Below the pieces are notes generated by a model, which did not search any database, was not told the DNA's origin, and saw only the letters and a list, made by a program, of their open reading frames with translations. From Gemmatimonadota bacterium (GTDB taxonomy: Bacteria; Gemmatimonadota; Gemmatimonadetes; Gemmatimonadales; Gemmatimonadaceae), in contig QHUV01000154.1 of assembly GCA_003222065.1 (NCBI GenBank), positions 1 through 5,478 on the forward strand: a stretch of 5,478 nucleotides of DNA, in the 5' to 3' direction. The position numbers and the translations under genes were made by a program. Of the stretch, positions 1 to 5,318 are shown piece by piece. How positions within the stretch are numbered: position 1 is the first letter of the stretch; each line of letters starts with the position of its first letter.

Positions 1-895
1 GATCCCGCTCGTTAGGTGGCCCGAGCTGGAGCGGCACGTATAGCTCCTCGCGATCGCCGGCGAACGCAGTCGGCAGCGCAAAGCCGTCCGGGAGCACGCC
101 AACCACGGTGAACGAGCGTCCACTCAGCGTAATCTGTCGGCCGACGACGGCCGCGTTCGCGGCGAAGCGGCGTCGCCAGAGTGGGTTGGACAGCAGCACG
201 GCCAGTGGGCCGTTAGGCGTGTCTTCGGTGGGAGTAAAGTTCCGCCCGAACACAGGACGAACCCCGAGCACCGGAAGCGTCTTCGCGTCGATGACGCCGA
301 CGAGAAGGCGTTCCGGCTCGCCGTCGCCCGTAAGGGCGAGCGAGCCGCTCGTGTAGGCAGCGAAGCCCTCGAAGACCTCGGTCTGTGTCGCGTAATCGTA
401 GACCTCGGGGCCGGAAAGCCAAGTGCGCGGCCAGCCGGTCCAGCGATTCCAGACCATCACCGCCCGGCCGGCGTCGCCATACGGCAGGGGCCGCAGCAGG
501 ACCGCGTTGACGACGCTGAAGATCGTGCTGTTGGCGCCGATGCCTAACGCCACGGTGAGCACGATGGCCGCCGCGAAGCCGGGGTGGGCGCGAATGCCAC
601 GCAAGGCATACCGAATGTCCTGGCGAATGGAATCGATCCGATCGTGCACTTGCATCCGGCCCTCCCGCTGCGTGGCTGAATAACGGAGGCGGCGCCGCGC
701 CGCGTCCAGTGGCTCATCGTCAGCTCCGAAGCGACGGCGCGCCTCGGCCATGGCCTCATCCTGCGTCATGCCGCGCCGAACGAAGTCCTCGGCGCGAGTG
801 GTGAGGTGAAAGTCGATCTCCTCATCCATCTCCTGCCTGGCGCGCTGGGCATCGAAGAGCGCCAACCGAAAGAGCCAGCGGCGACGGCGCGTCAC
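1..895 (-). CDS. ADOP-type (MacB-like) ABC transporter permease, N-terminal part, cut by left window edge
   Basis: Translating the minus strand from a GTG at 895 gives 298 uninterrupted residues to the window edge. Residues 22-57 contain MDEEIDFHL and RRRFG, the short N-terminal helical region typical of ADOP permeases. Residues 91-140 carry RQDIRYALRGIRAHPGF, then a membrane helix (about 108-134) with VALGIGANSTIFSVVNAVLL and RPLPY, a strong family signature. Residues 240-272 (WRRRF, VVGRQITLSG, FTVVGVLP) match the extracytoplasmic MacB-like core domain. Family members usually run to about 800-900 residues with a second permease half, so most of the gene lies outside the window. The GTG start is supported by GAGG five bases upstream, overlapping the PadR stop; the gap is 7 bp. 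Such permeases resemble MacB/FtsX-class proteins but lack their own ATPase, and their substrates are generally unknown. Co-transcription with PadR is inferred from spacing. Confidence 0.93.
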   Translation of the reverse strand, partial: MTRRRRWLFRLALFDAQRARQEMDEEIDFHLTTRAEDFVRRGMTQDEAMAEARRRFGADDEPLDAARRRLRYSATQREGRMQVHDRIDSIRQDIRYALRGIRAHPGFAAAIVLTVALGIGANSTIFSVVNAVLLRPLPYGDAGRAVMVWNRWTGWPRTWLSGPEVYDYATQTEVFEGFAAYTSGSLALTGDGEPERLLVGVIDAKTLPVLGVRPVFGRNFTPTEDTPNGPLAVLLSNPLWRRRFAANAAVVGRQITLSGRSFTVVGVLPDGFALPTAFAGDREELYVPLQLGPPNERD

Positions 896-902
896 GCGCG
901 CC

Positions 903-1250
903 TCACGACGTGGCGCGCGACGTCGCGCCGAGGACCGATGTGACGGCTTCGGCGTAGCGGATGAAGCGGGCGCCCTCGGCGCGCAGGTGCGCGCGGCCGG
1001 CGGCGGTGAGTTTGTAATAGCGCGCGCGCCGGTTGTTGTCGGTGAGCCCCCACTCGGCAGCGATGAGCGCCCGTTCTTCCATGCGATGGAGCGCGTGGTA
1101 GAGGGCGCTCTCCTCGACATCGAGATGGCCGCTGGAGCGCGCCTCGAGCCACGCCGTGATCTCCGCGCCGTGCATGGCGCCCCAGGAGAGCGTCTTCAGG
1201 ACGAGGACGTCCAGCGTCCCCTTGAGGAGCGGGCTGTTCTCCGTAGCCAC
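903..1250 (-). CDS. PadR family transcriptional regulator
   Basis: The 115-residue protein is a short PadR-type winged-helix repressor. LLKGTLDVLVLKTL (8-21) followed by HGAEI (27-31) is the characteristic first helix pair. ESALYHALHRMEERALI (47-63) is the recognition helix region, and RRARYYKLTAAGRAHL (74-89) is the beta-wing. PadR proteins dimerise through a C-terminal helix, here residues about 86-110. The start codon is GTG, with an AGGGGA ribosome site six bases upstream (1257-1262). The length fits the short PadR subfamily (about 100-115 residues) that commonly sits next to ADOP permeases. It probably represses itself and the downstream permease; the ligand is unknown. A longer overlapping frame starting at 1278 is a shadow with no family resemblance. 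Confidence 0.95.
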   Translation of the reverse strand: MATENSPLLKGTLDVLVLKTLSWGAMHGAEITAWLEARSSGHLDVEESALYHALHRMEERALIAAEWGLTDNNRRARYYKLTAAGRAHLRAEGARFIRYAEAVTSVLGATSRATS

Positions 1251-1277
1251 AATGTTTCCCCTGAAAGTCTAGGGGCA

Positions 1278-1306
1278 ACGATGCGCCTCGGGAGAGAGCC
1301 TGTCAA
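1278..1306 (-). promoter_or_regulatory. Candidate promoter for padR-permease operon
   Basis: On the minus strand a perfect TTGACA -35 box (1301-1306) is followed after 17 bases by CATCGT (1278-1283), a poor -10 match (3 of 6). This would put the transcript start near 1271, about 20 bases before the GTG start of padR. The -35 is convincing and the -10 is weak, so the promoter may depend on an activator or use a non-standard -10. Confidence 0.45.
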
Positions 1307-1329
1307 GATGCGTTGCCTTGTGTGCATCT
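1306..1329. promoter_or_regulatory. Inverted repeat AGATGC-N12-GCATCT, candidate PadR operator
   Basis: Two perfect 6-bp arms (1306-1311 and 1324-1329) are separated by 12 bases. They lie immediately upstream of padR, and the inner arm shares a base with the candidate -35 box. PadR proteins are commonly autoregulatory and bind dyads with arms near ATGT/ACAT separated by about 8 bases. The arm sequence and spacing here differ somewhat from that, so assignment to this PadR is an inference. The outer arm also lies at the edge of the large palindrome described separately. Confidence 0.4.
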
Positions 1330-1347
1330 CACCCCCTAGGCCGAGCA

Positions 1348-1400
1348 CAGTTTCGAGAGGGCAGCAATGCTCGCTGCTCGTCGCTGCCTTCTCGAAACTG
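1348..1400. repeat. Long hairpin, 18-bp arms with 17-base loop
   Basis: The arms at 1348-1365 and 1383-1400 (beginning CAGTTTCGAGA) pair over 18 positions with one mismatch. As plus-strand RNA the mismatch is a G-U wobble; as minus-strand RNA it is a C-A mismatch, so plus-strand RNA would fold slightly better. No T-tract follows on either strand, so it is not a standard intrinsic terminator. The inner arm is absent from copy B of the surrounding inverted repeat, which suggests that segment was gained or lost after duplication. Confidence 0.7.
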
Positions 1401-1442
1401 GGGTCTTCCGTGAATTTCGGGAACGGTTGAGGTCAGCAGGGC

Positions 1443-1477
1443 CGCTGACACCACTGACACGACGCTGAGACCACTGA
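1443..1477 (-). repeat. Tandem TCAG(C/T)G boxes in copy A, two 20-bp units
   Basis: On the minus strand four six-base boxes (TCAGTG, TCAGCG, TCAGTG, TCAGCG) occur with start-to-start distances of 9, 11 and 9, making two 20-bp units. The spacing is close to one helical turn per box. On the plus strand the boxes start at 1443, 1452, 1463 and 1472. Confidence 0.7.
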
Positions 1478-1534
1478 CTCCCTCCTCAGCCGCGACGGCT
1501 CCATGCACCAGGTAGCAGCTGGGTTTCTTGTTCA

Positions 1535-1581
1535 AATGCCTCGGGAAGCTTCCAACGGTCAGAGAAACCTCCCGAGGCATT
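1535..1581. repeat. Central hairpin of the large palindrome
   Basis: Perfect 12-bp arms AATGCCTCGGGA (1535-1546) and TCCCGAGGCATT (1570-1581) enclose a 23-base loop that holds the self-complementary GGAAGCTTCC. This is the exact centre of the inverted-repeat region. No T-run follows on either strand, so rho-independent termination is not supported. A transcript reading out of the MarR gene would pass through it. Confidence 0.7.
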
Positions 1582-1634
1582 CACAAATTCAAAACATTAC
1601 CGGGTCCCAGAGCTGTCTCTGCACACGGAGCCCG

Positions 1635-1669
1635 TCAGCGGTTTCAGCGCAGTGTCAGCGGTGTCAGCG
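1635..1669 (+). repeat. Tandem TCAGCG boxes in copy B, two 20-bp units
   Basis: Four TCAGCG boxes start at 1635, 1644, 1655 and 1664, again spaced 9, 11 and 9. The outer part (1652-1673) is the inverted counterpart of 1439-1460 over 22 positions with one mismatch. The identical box spacing in both copies, despite divergence around them, suggests that spacing has been maintained. Confidence 0.7.
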
Positions 1670-1825
1670 GCCCCTCGCTTCGCTCGCAACCAGTGCTATT
1701 TGACGTTGCTCGCGCTCGGCGCTCGCTGCTCTTTTGCGATCCCGAAATGCCGCGAAGAACCCGAAACTGGGCTCGCTGTCCCGGGCGAGATGCCAACGTG
1801 TCTACCTGCGCGGATATCGCAAATC

Positions 1826-1838
1826 GGCATGTCATGCC
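1826..1838. repeat. Perfect palindrome GGCATG-T-CATGCC just after the MarR stop
   Basis: Thirteen bases are perfectly symmetric about one central base, starting one base beyond the MarR stop codon. As RNA it could form at most a 5-bp stem with a 3-base loop. It may be a protein site, a short 3'-end stem, or chance. Confidence 0.4.
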
Positions 1839-1839
1839 C

Positions 1840-2274
1840 TCATGTCCGAAGCAAGGGCTCTAGCGCACTCACGGCTCGTTCGACGAGCGCCGCATCTTCC
1901 GCGTCCAGTCCTTCGAGCAGCTCCTCGAGCGCCGCGAGACGTTTTGCTCGCGCGATGTCGAGTGTGTGCTTTCCCGCCGGCGTCGCACGAAGGAGTACGA
2001 CACGATTGTCGCTTTGATTGATACTCTTCTCAACGAGCCCCGACCGGACCAGCGCCTGGGTGAGACGTGTCATCGTCGGCGCGGTAACGCCCTCGGCTTT
2101 GGCGAGCTCGGTAAGGCTGATTGGCCCACGATAGATGACGACCGACAACGCCGACAGACGTGGCGCGCTCAATCCGGCCGCGTCGTCCCCTCGCTTGACC
2201 CGACGCAGCAGATGAATCGCCAACGAATGCAGGCGGTCAGCGAGCGCGGCCTGCTTCGCTTGCCCATCGCTCAC
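1840..2274 (-). CDS. MarR family transcriptional regulator
   Basis: From the GTG at 2274 the protein has 144 residues, normal for MarR. PRLSALSVVIYRGPISLTELAK (about 38-59) is the helix pair before the DNA reader, TAPTMTRLTQALVRSGLV (64-81) is the recognition helix and following turn, and SDNRVVLLRATPAG (88-101) is the wing with its conserved Asp89 and Arg91. The terminal helices form the dimer interface. The chosen start shares four bases with the upstream peptidase stop (GTGA), a classic coupling arrangement. A GTG at 2295 would add seven residues (25-bp overlap) and has only a weak GGTGA close by, so it remains possible. The position behind the M20 peptidase implies one transcript. MarR proteins usually answer to small aromatic or oxidant ligands; the ligand and targets cannot be read from the sequence. 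Confidence 0.92.
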   Translation of the reverse strand: MSDGQAKQAALADRLHSLAIHLLRRVKRGDDAAGLSAPRLSALSVVIYRGPISLTELAKAEGVTAPTMTRLTQALVRSGLVEKSINQSDNRVVLLRATPAGKHTLDIARAKRLAALEELLEGLDAEDAALVERAVSALEPLLRT

Positions 2275-3872
2275 GGGACCGGCCGAACGCTCCACCGTTC
2301 ACCGATCCCCGCGAGAAGCGCGGCGTACGTCTCGATCCCGTCCCACAAGTTTTGAATTCGCAAATTCTCGTTCGCGGCGTGTTGATTGTCGTCGTAATTC
2401 GCGATCGGCAACGTGATCATCGGCACGCGCAGCACTTGCTCGAAGAGATACGTCGGACCGCTGCCACCCATCGTCGGGAGCGCGAGTAGCGGCGCCGGCG
2501 CCCCGTCGTTCAACGCGGCGAGTACCGCTCGACCGAATGATCCGTCCAATGGAGCACGCGACGCCGGATATCCGCTCTCCCATTCGGCGCGCGCGACCTT
2601 GGAATGCGCGAGCCGCATCGCGAGCGTCGCGCTGTCGTGGGTGACGAAGTATCCCTGACGCCGCAGATGCTCTTCGACCAGGCGCTGCACGCGCTCGGGA
2701 GTCTGGTTAGGCACGAGGCGCAGGTCGAACGACGCATAGGCTTCAGTGGCGATCGTGTTCGAGCCGGTCTCGCGGACTCCGCCGACGCGGATGCCGCGCA
2801 CGTTCAGTGCGGGGAGCATGATTCGCTCGGCGAGCGGCGCGTCGTTGGCCTCGGTGTGGGCAAGGCCGAGTGATCGACGAAGCGTCGCGTCATACGCCGG
2901 AAGCGCAGCGATCGCCTTCCGCTCCGCCGGCGAGATGGCGCGCACGTCATCGTAGTAGCCGGCGATCTTGATGCGGCCCTCGTCGTCGCGCATGCTGGCG
3001 ATGAGGTTGGCGAGCATCGCTCCCGGATTAGGCGCCCAGTTGCCGTAATGCCCGCTGTGCAGAGCACGCGTCGGTCCGTATACGGTGAGTTCGAGGCCGG
3101 TGACGCCACGCTGGCCGAAGACGAGCTCCTGCCGCCCGCTTGGATGCACCGGCCCGTCGCAGAAAAGCCAGGCGTCGCCGGTGAGGGTCGGTGCGTACGC
3201 CTGAAGAATCTGCTTGAGATGCCCCGAGCCCGCCTCTTCCTCGCCCTCGAAAAAAACCTTGAGGTTTACGGATTGCTCAATATGCTGATCGCGCATGGCG
3301 TCGACGGCGGCGAGGATGGCCATGATCGACGCCTTGTCGTCGCCGGCCGAGCGCGCGTAAATCCTTGCCTCGGGATCGATATGCATGCCGGGCTCGGGAA
3401 GTGGAATCGCCTTCCCACCGTCGGTCAAGGCGCGGTCCCGCAGGACCGGCGACCAGGGCGGAGACGCCCACTGCTTCGGATCCAGGGGCTGCCCATCGTA
3501 ATGGGCGTAGAGCACCAGCGTGCGCGTCGCTCCGACGGCCGGGAGCTCGCCGTACACCGCCGGGGGAGCACTGGGAATAGTGAGCAAACGCGAATTGCGG
3601 AAGCCGCGACGCTCGAGCATCTGAACGAGATGATCGGCGTTGCGACGAATGTTCGTCGAGTCGCTTGCGAGGTTCGGAATGGCGAGCAGCGATGCAAATT
3701 CGCCGACGATCGCGGCTTCGTTCCGCTCGCGATACGCTCGCGCGGCGCTTCGAGCGTGGGCGCCGACATCTCTGGCTTGCGCAGCAAGATGCCGCGAGAG
3801 AAGCAGCACGGCGGCCGCGGTGATGACGTGGGCAACTTCGGCTATCCGCCGCCGTATTTTCGCAGGCATCAT
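2271..3872 (-). CDS. Exported M20/M25/M40 family metallopeptidase (dipeptidase/aminoacylase-like)
   Basis: The protein has 533 residues from the first of two adjacent ATGs. Residues 1-33 form a signal peptide: KIRRR, hydrophobic VITAAAVLLLS, then a probable AQA cleavage site, so it acts in the periplasm or outside. The M20 metal centre is complete: His124 and Asp126 in AHYDGQP, Asp178 in SAGDDK, Glu211/Glu212 in EGEEEAGS, Asp239 in CDGP, and the C-terminal His498 in QHAANENLRI. The dimerisation (lid) domain lies between the catalytic halves, with HSGHYG at 272-277. The family hydrolyses dipeptides or N-acyl amino acids with two zinc ions; the exact substrate is uncertain. The frame stays open upstream to 4061, but that part overlaps the divergent membrane-protein gene and would bury the signal peptide, so 3872 (or 3869) is preferred. 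Upstream AAGAG is only a weak ribosome site. It is followed by the overlapping MarR gene. Confidence 0.93.
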   Translation of the reverse strand: MMPAKIRRRIAEVAHVITAAAVLLLSRHLAAQARDVGAHARSAARAYRERNEAAIVGEFASLLAIPNLASDSTNIRRNADHLVQMLERRGFRNSRLLTIPSAPPAVYGELPAVGATRTLVLYAHYDGQPLDPKQWASPPWSPVLRDRALTDGGKAIPLPEPGMHIDPEARIYARSAGDDKASIMAILAAVDAMRDQHIEQSVNLKVFFEGEEEAGSGHLKQILQAYAPTLTGDAWLFCDGPVHPSGRQELVFGQRGVTGLELTVYGPTRALHSGHYGNWAPNPGAMLANLIASMRDDEGRIKIAGYYDDVRAISPAERKAIAALPAYDATLRRSLGLAHTEANDAPLAERIMLPALNVRGIRVGGVRETGSNTIATEAYASFDLRLVPNQTPERVQRLVEEHLRRQGYFVTHDSATLAMRLAHSKVARAEWESGYPASRAPLDGSFGRAVLAALNDGAPAPLLALPTMGGSGPTYLFEQVLRVPMITLPIANYDDNQHAANENLRIQNLWDGIETYAALLAGIGERWSVRPVP

Positions 3873-3915
3873 TATCGCTCTTGGATGATCGCTGACAACT
3901 GATAACCCATCTCCA
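3873..3915. promoter_or_regulatory. Compact 43-bp divergent intergenic region
   Basis: The only space between the divergent peptidase and VTT-protein genes is 43 bp, so at least one promoter must reach into a coding sequence. A TTATC (3872-3876) and its inverse GATAA (3901-3905) flank it loosely, and TGATAA (3900-3905) could be a weak plus-strand -10. No convincing -35/-10 pair is visible on either strand. The position makes it a likely control point, perhaps for the MarR regulator, but this is inference. Confidence 0.35.
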
Positions 3916-4686
3916 GTGGCCGTACCAGACCAATCGGCGCCAAACGCATCCAAGACGAAAGGGGAGAGGCAGCGGTCGCATGAAGCAGAGCCGTACGAGC
4001 GCGCGAGGCCGGCCGATTGGCTGCGCGTGGCGCTGCCACTAATCGCCTTGGCAATCTTCATCGTCGTCGCGTGGAGACACGGCTACTTCGATCTCGAGAA
4101 TCCGGAGAAGCTAGGCGCCGCCGCCGCGCGCGTTCAGGACATTCCCTGGCTCGGTCCGATCTTCGTTGCCGTCTACGCCGGGCTCGCGATGTTCGCCGCA
4201 CCGGTCTCGCCACTCGCCTACGGCGCCGGTGCGGTTTTCGGCGTAATCCGCGGCACGATATTCGTGATGATCGCGTCGCTGATCGGCGCGTCAGCCGGGT
4301 ACTTCCTCGCGCGCTCCGCCTGGTCGGGCGTCGCGCGGCGGCTCCTCGGCCGATTCCATGGCAAGTTGACACAGCTGCGCCACGGCAACGCCTTTCTCAC
4401 GACGCTGCGCTTGCAGCTGCTGCCGATCATGCCGTTCGGGATCTTCAACTATGCGGCGGGAGTCGCGCGCCTGCCCTTCGTGCCGTTTCTCGCCGGCACC
4501 GCCGTCGGCATTTTGCCGGGCACCATCGCCGCCGTTTACGTCGGTGAACGCGTCATGGCCGGCATCAGAGGCAGCGACCGTCGCGCGTTCGCGGTCGCTG
4601 GACTGGTCGTGGCCGCCTTGTTCGCGCTGTCGTACGCGCCGACGCTCATCAAAAAGTTGCGCGGCGGCGCGAACGACGATGGTTAG
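3916..4686 (+). CDS. TVP38/TMEM64 family (VTT domain) inner-membrane protein
   Basis: The protein has 256 residues. A charged cytoplasmic tail (1-34) precedes the first membrane helix (about 36-53). The VTT/DedA-like core follows: a hydrophobic segment at 80-103 (GPIFVAVYAGLAMFAAPVSP), the glycine-rich GAGAVFGVIRG at 103-113, SLIGASAGYFLAR at 121-133, and the diagnostic LRLQLLPIMPFGIFNYAAGVARLPF at about 164-188. It continues with AGTAVGILPGT and a last helix near 224-241. The family sits in the cytoplasmic membrane; related DedA and TMEM41/VMP1 proteins are linked to lipid scrambling or carrier recycling, but the role of this subgroup is not settled. The start is GTG, with no recognisable ribosome site; the next in-frame GTG would cut into the first helix. 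The gene is divergent from the peptidase and convergent with the DinB-like gene across 17 bp. Confidence 0.92.
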   Translation: MAVPDQSAPNASKTKGERQRSHEAEPYERARPADWLRVALPLIALAIFIVVAWRHGYFDLENPEKLGAAAARVQDIPWLGPIFVAVYAGLAMFAAPVSPLAYGAGAVFGVIRGTIFVMIASLIGASAGYFLARSAWSGVARRLLGRFHGKLTQLRHGNAFLTTLRLQLLPIMPFGIFNYAAGVARLPFVPFLAGTAVGILPGTIAAVYVGERVMAGIRGSDRRAFAVAGLVVAALFALSYAPTLIKKLRGGANDDG

Positions 4687-4703
4687 CGAATACTAATTGG
4701 GCC

Positions 4704-5228
4704 TTACATCCCCGATTTCTTCGCCGTCGGCGGCAGGAGCCCGTTGAGACGCAGATAGATCGCGGATTGGCTGTAGTGGTCCGCCCAGTCCGCCGTCGTC
4801 AGGGTCATGATCGCTGCGCGCGCCATCGGCCGGCCACCGAAGAACGGGATCTGTTCGCCGAGCTTCGAGTCGTCGATCGCGGCGAGCGACTGATCGCAGA
4901 ATTGGAATGTCTCCTTGAGACGAGCGACGAGCGCGTCCTTGGTCGCCGTCGTATCGACTTTGGCGCGCGTCGGCGCCTTCGCGCCGGCGATCGCCCCGCA
5001 GAGGTAGTCGTTGCCCTGCGCGAGGTGCACAACGACGTGGCGGAAGCTCATCTGCGCGGGCGTCGGGCTAAACCCATATTTGTCGGCGGGCATCTCTTCG
5101 GCTGCGGCGATCAGATTCTTGCTGACCTCTTGAGCGTTCTTACGAAACGCCTCCGAGACGGGCGACGTCTGCGCGGCGGCAACACAGGGGAGAACCGATA
5201 CAGCGAGAGCAGTCAAAACTCGGCGCAT
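4704..5228 (-). CDS. Secreted DinB-like (DinB/YfiT four-helix fold) protein
   Basis: The protein has 174 residues from the ATG at 5228, chosen because AAAGG (5237-5241) lies eight bases upstream and the first residues form a signal peptide (MRRVLTALAVSVLP..., cleaved near the AAAQ at about 18-21). An in-frame extension to 5297 would mask that signal. The DinB fold is indicated by SFRHVVVHLAQGNDYLCG (about 61-78) and the C-terminal ADWADHYSQSAIYLRLNGLLPP (146-167), a strong family ending. The DinB metal site normally uses three His, two in an HxxxH arrangement near the C-terminus; here it reads Asp147-x-x-x-His151, with His68 (or His64) in the earlier helix. DinB-like proteins include metal-dependent thiol transferases and proteins of unknown role, and exported members are found in soil bacteria such as Acidobacteriota and Gemmatimonadota. 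The function is unknown. Confidence 0.9.
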   Translation of the reverse strand: MRRVLTALAVSVLPCVAAAQTSPVSEAFRKNAQEVSKNLIAAAEEMPADKYGFSPTPAQMSFRHVVVHLAQGNDYLCGAIAGAKAPTRAKVDTTATKDALVARLKETFQFCDQSLAAIDDSKLGEQIPFFGGRPMARAAIMTLTTADWADHYSQSAIYLRLNGLLPPTAKKSGM

Positions 5229-5318
5229 GGTTGGAACCTTTGTTAGGGTCGATTGATGTTGTGGGGCGGCCTCGTGGGTGTCTAGTGCGGGATACAAATC
5301 GCTGACGTAATTGAACGC

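Larger units (their letters stand above)
1324..1793. repeat. ~470-bp imperfect palindrome: two inverted copies of a non-coding intergenic repeat
   Basis: The stretch between padR and the MarR gene has no supportable gene. Read on the minus strand from about 1553 to 1324, and on the plus strand from about 1563 to 1793, it aligns with itself in one consistent order. The shared blocks are TCCCGAGGCATT; CCCAG..CT..CT..CA..GGAGCC; four TCAG(C/T)G boxes then GGCCC; CCCGAAAT..C...GAAGA.CCC (17 of 22 identical); CGAAACTG.GCTCG (13 of 15); and GGG(T/C)GAGATGC (10 of 11). The arms are symmetric about position 1558. Copy A (left) has about 44 extra bases forming one arm of a hairpin; copy B (right) has about 50 extra bases near 1674-1740. 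No transposase or target-site duplication is visible. It could be a MITE-like element, a dispersed extragenic repeat in two facing copies, or a structured RNA. The shared architecture is seen directly; the identity is unknown. Confidence 0.75.

Noticed and set aside
892..1278. 128-residue minus-strand frame overlapping padR
   Set aside because: It is out of frame with a clear PadR protein and is Arg/His/Pro-rich, typical of a shadow frame.
1535..1581. Intrinsic (rho-independent) terminator for the MarR operon
   Set aside because: The stem is strong but no T-run follows on either strand, so it is annotated only as a hairpin.
1324..1793. CRISPR array, retron or insertion sequence
   Set aside because: The repeats are too few and face each other rather than forming repeat-spacer units. 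No reverse transcriptase, Cas or transposase gene is in the window, and no target-site duplication was identified.
1503..2021. Several plus-strand open frames across the intergenic region and MarR gene
   Set aside because: They are low-complexity Ser/Arg/Ala-rich translations with no ribosome sites; part overlaps the palindromic repeat and part is antisense to the MarR gene.
3048..3902. 284-residue open frame on the plus strand
   Set aside because: It lies wholly antisense to the M20 peptidase, whose catalytic motifs are all intact; its translation has no recognisable domain and such shadows are common in GC-rich DNA.
3872..3905. TTATC-N24-GATAA as a MarR operator
   Set aside because: Arms are only 5 bp and far apart, so chance occurrence is likely; mentioned only in the divergent-region entry.
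3873..4061. N-terminal extension of the M20 peptidase frame to 4061
   Set aside because: It would overlap the divergent VTT gene, has no family resemblance, and would place the clear signal peptide inside the protein.
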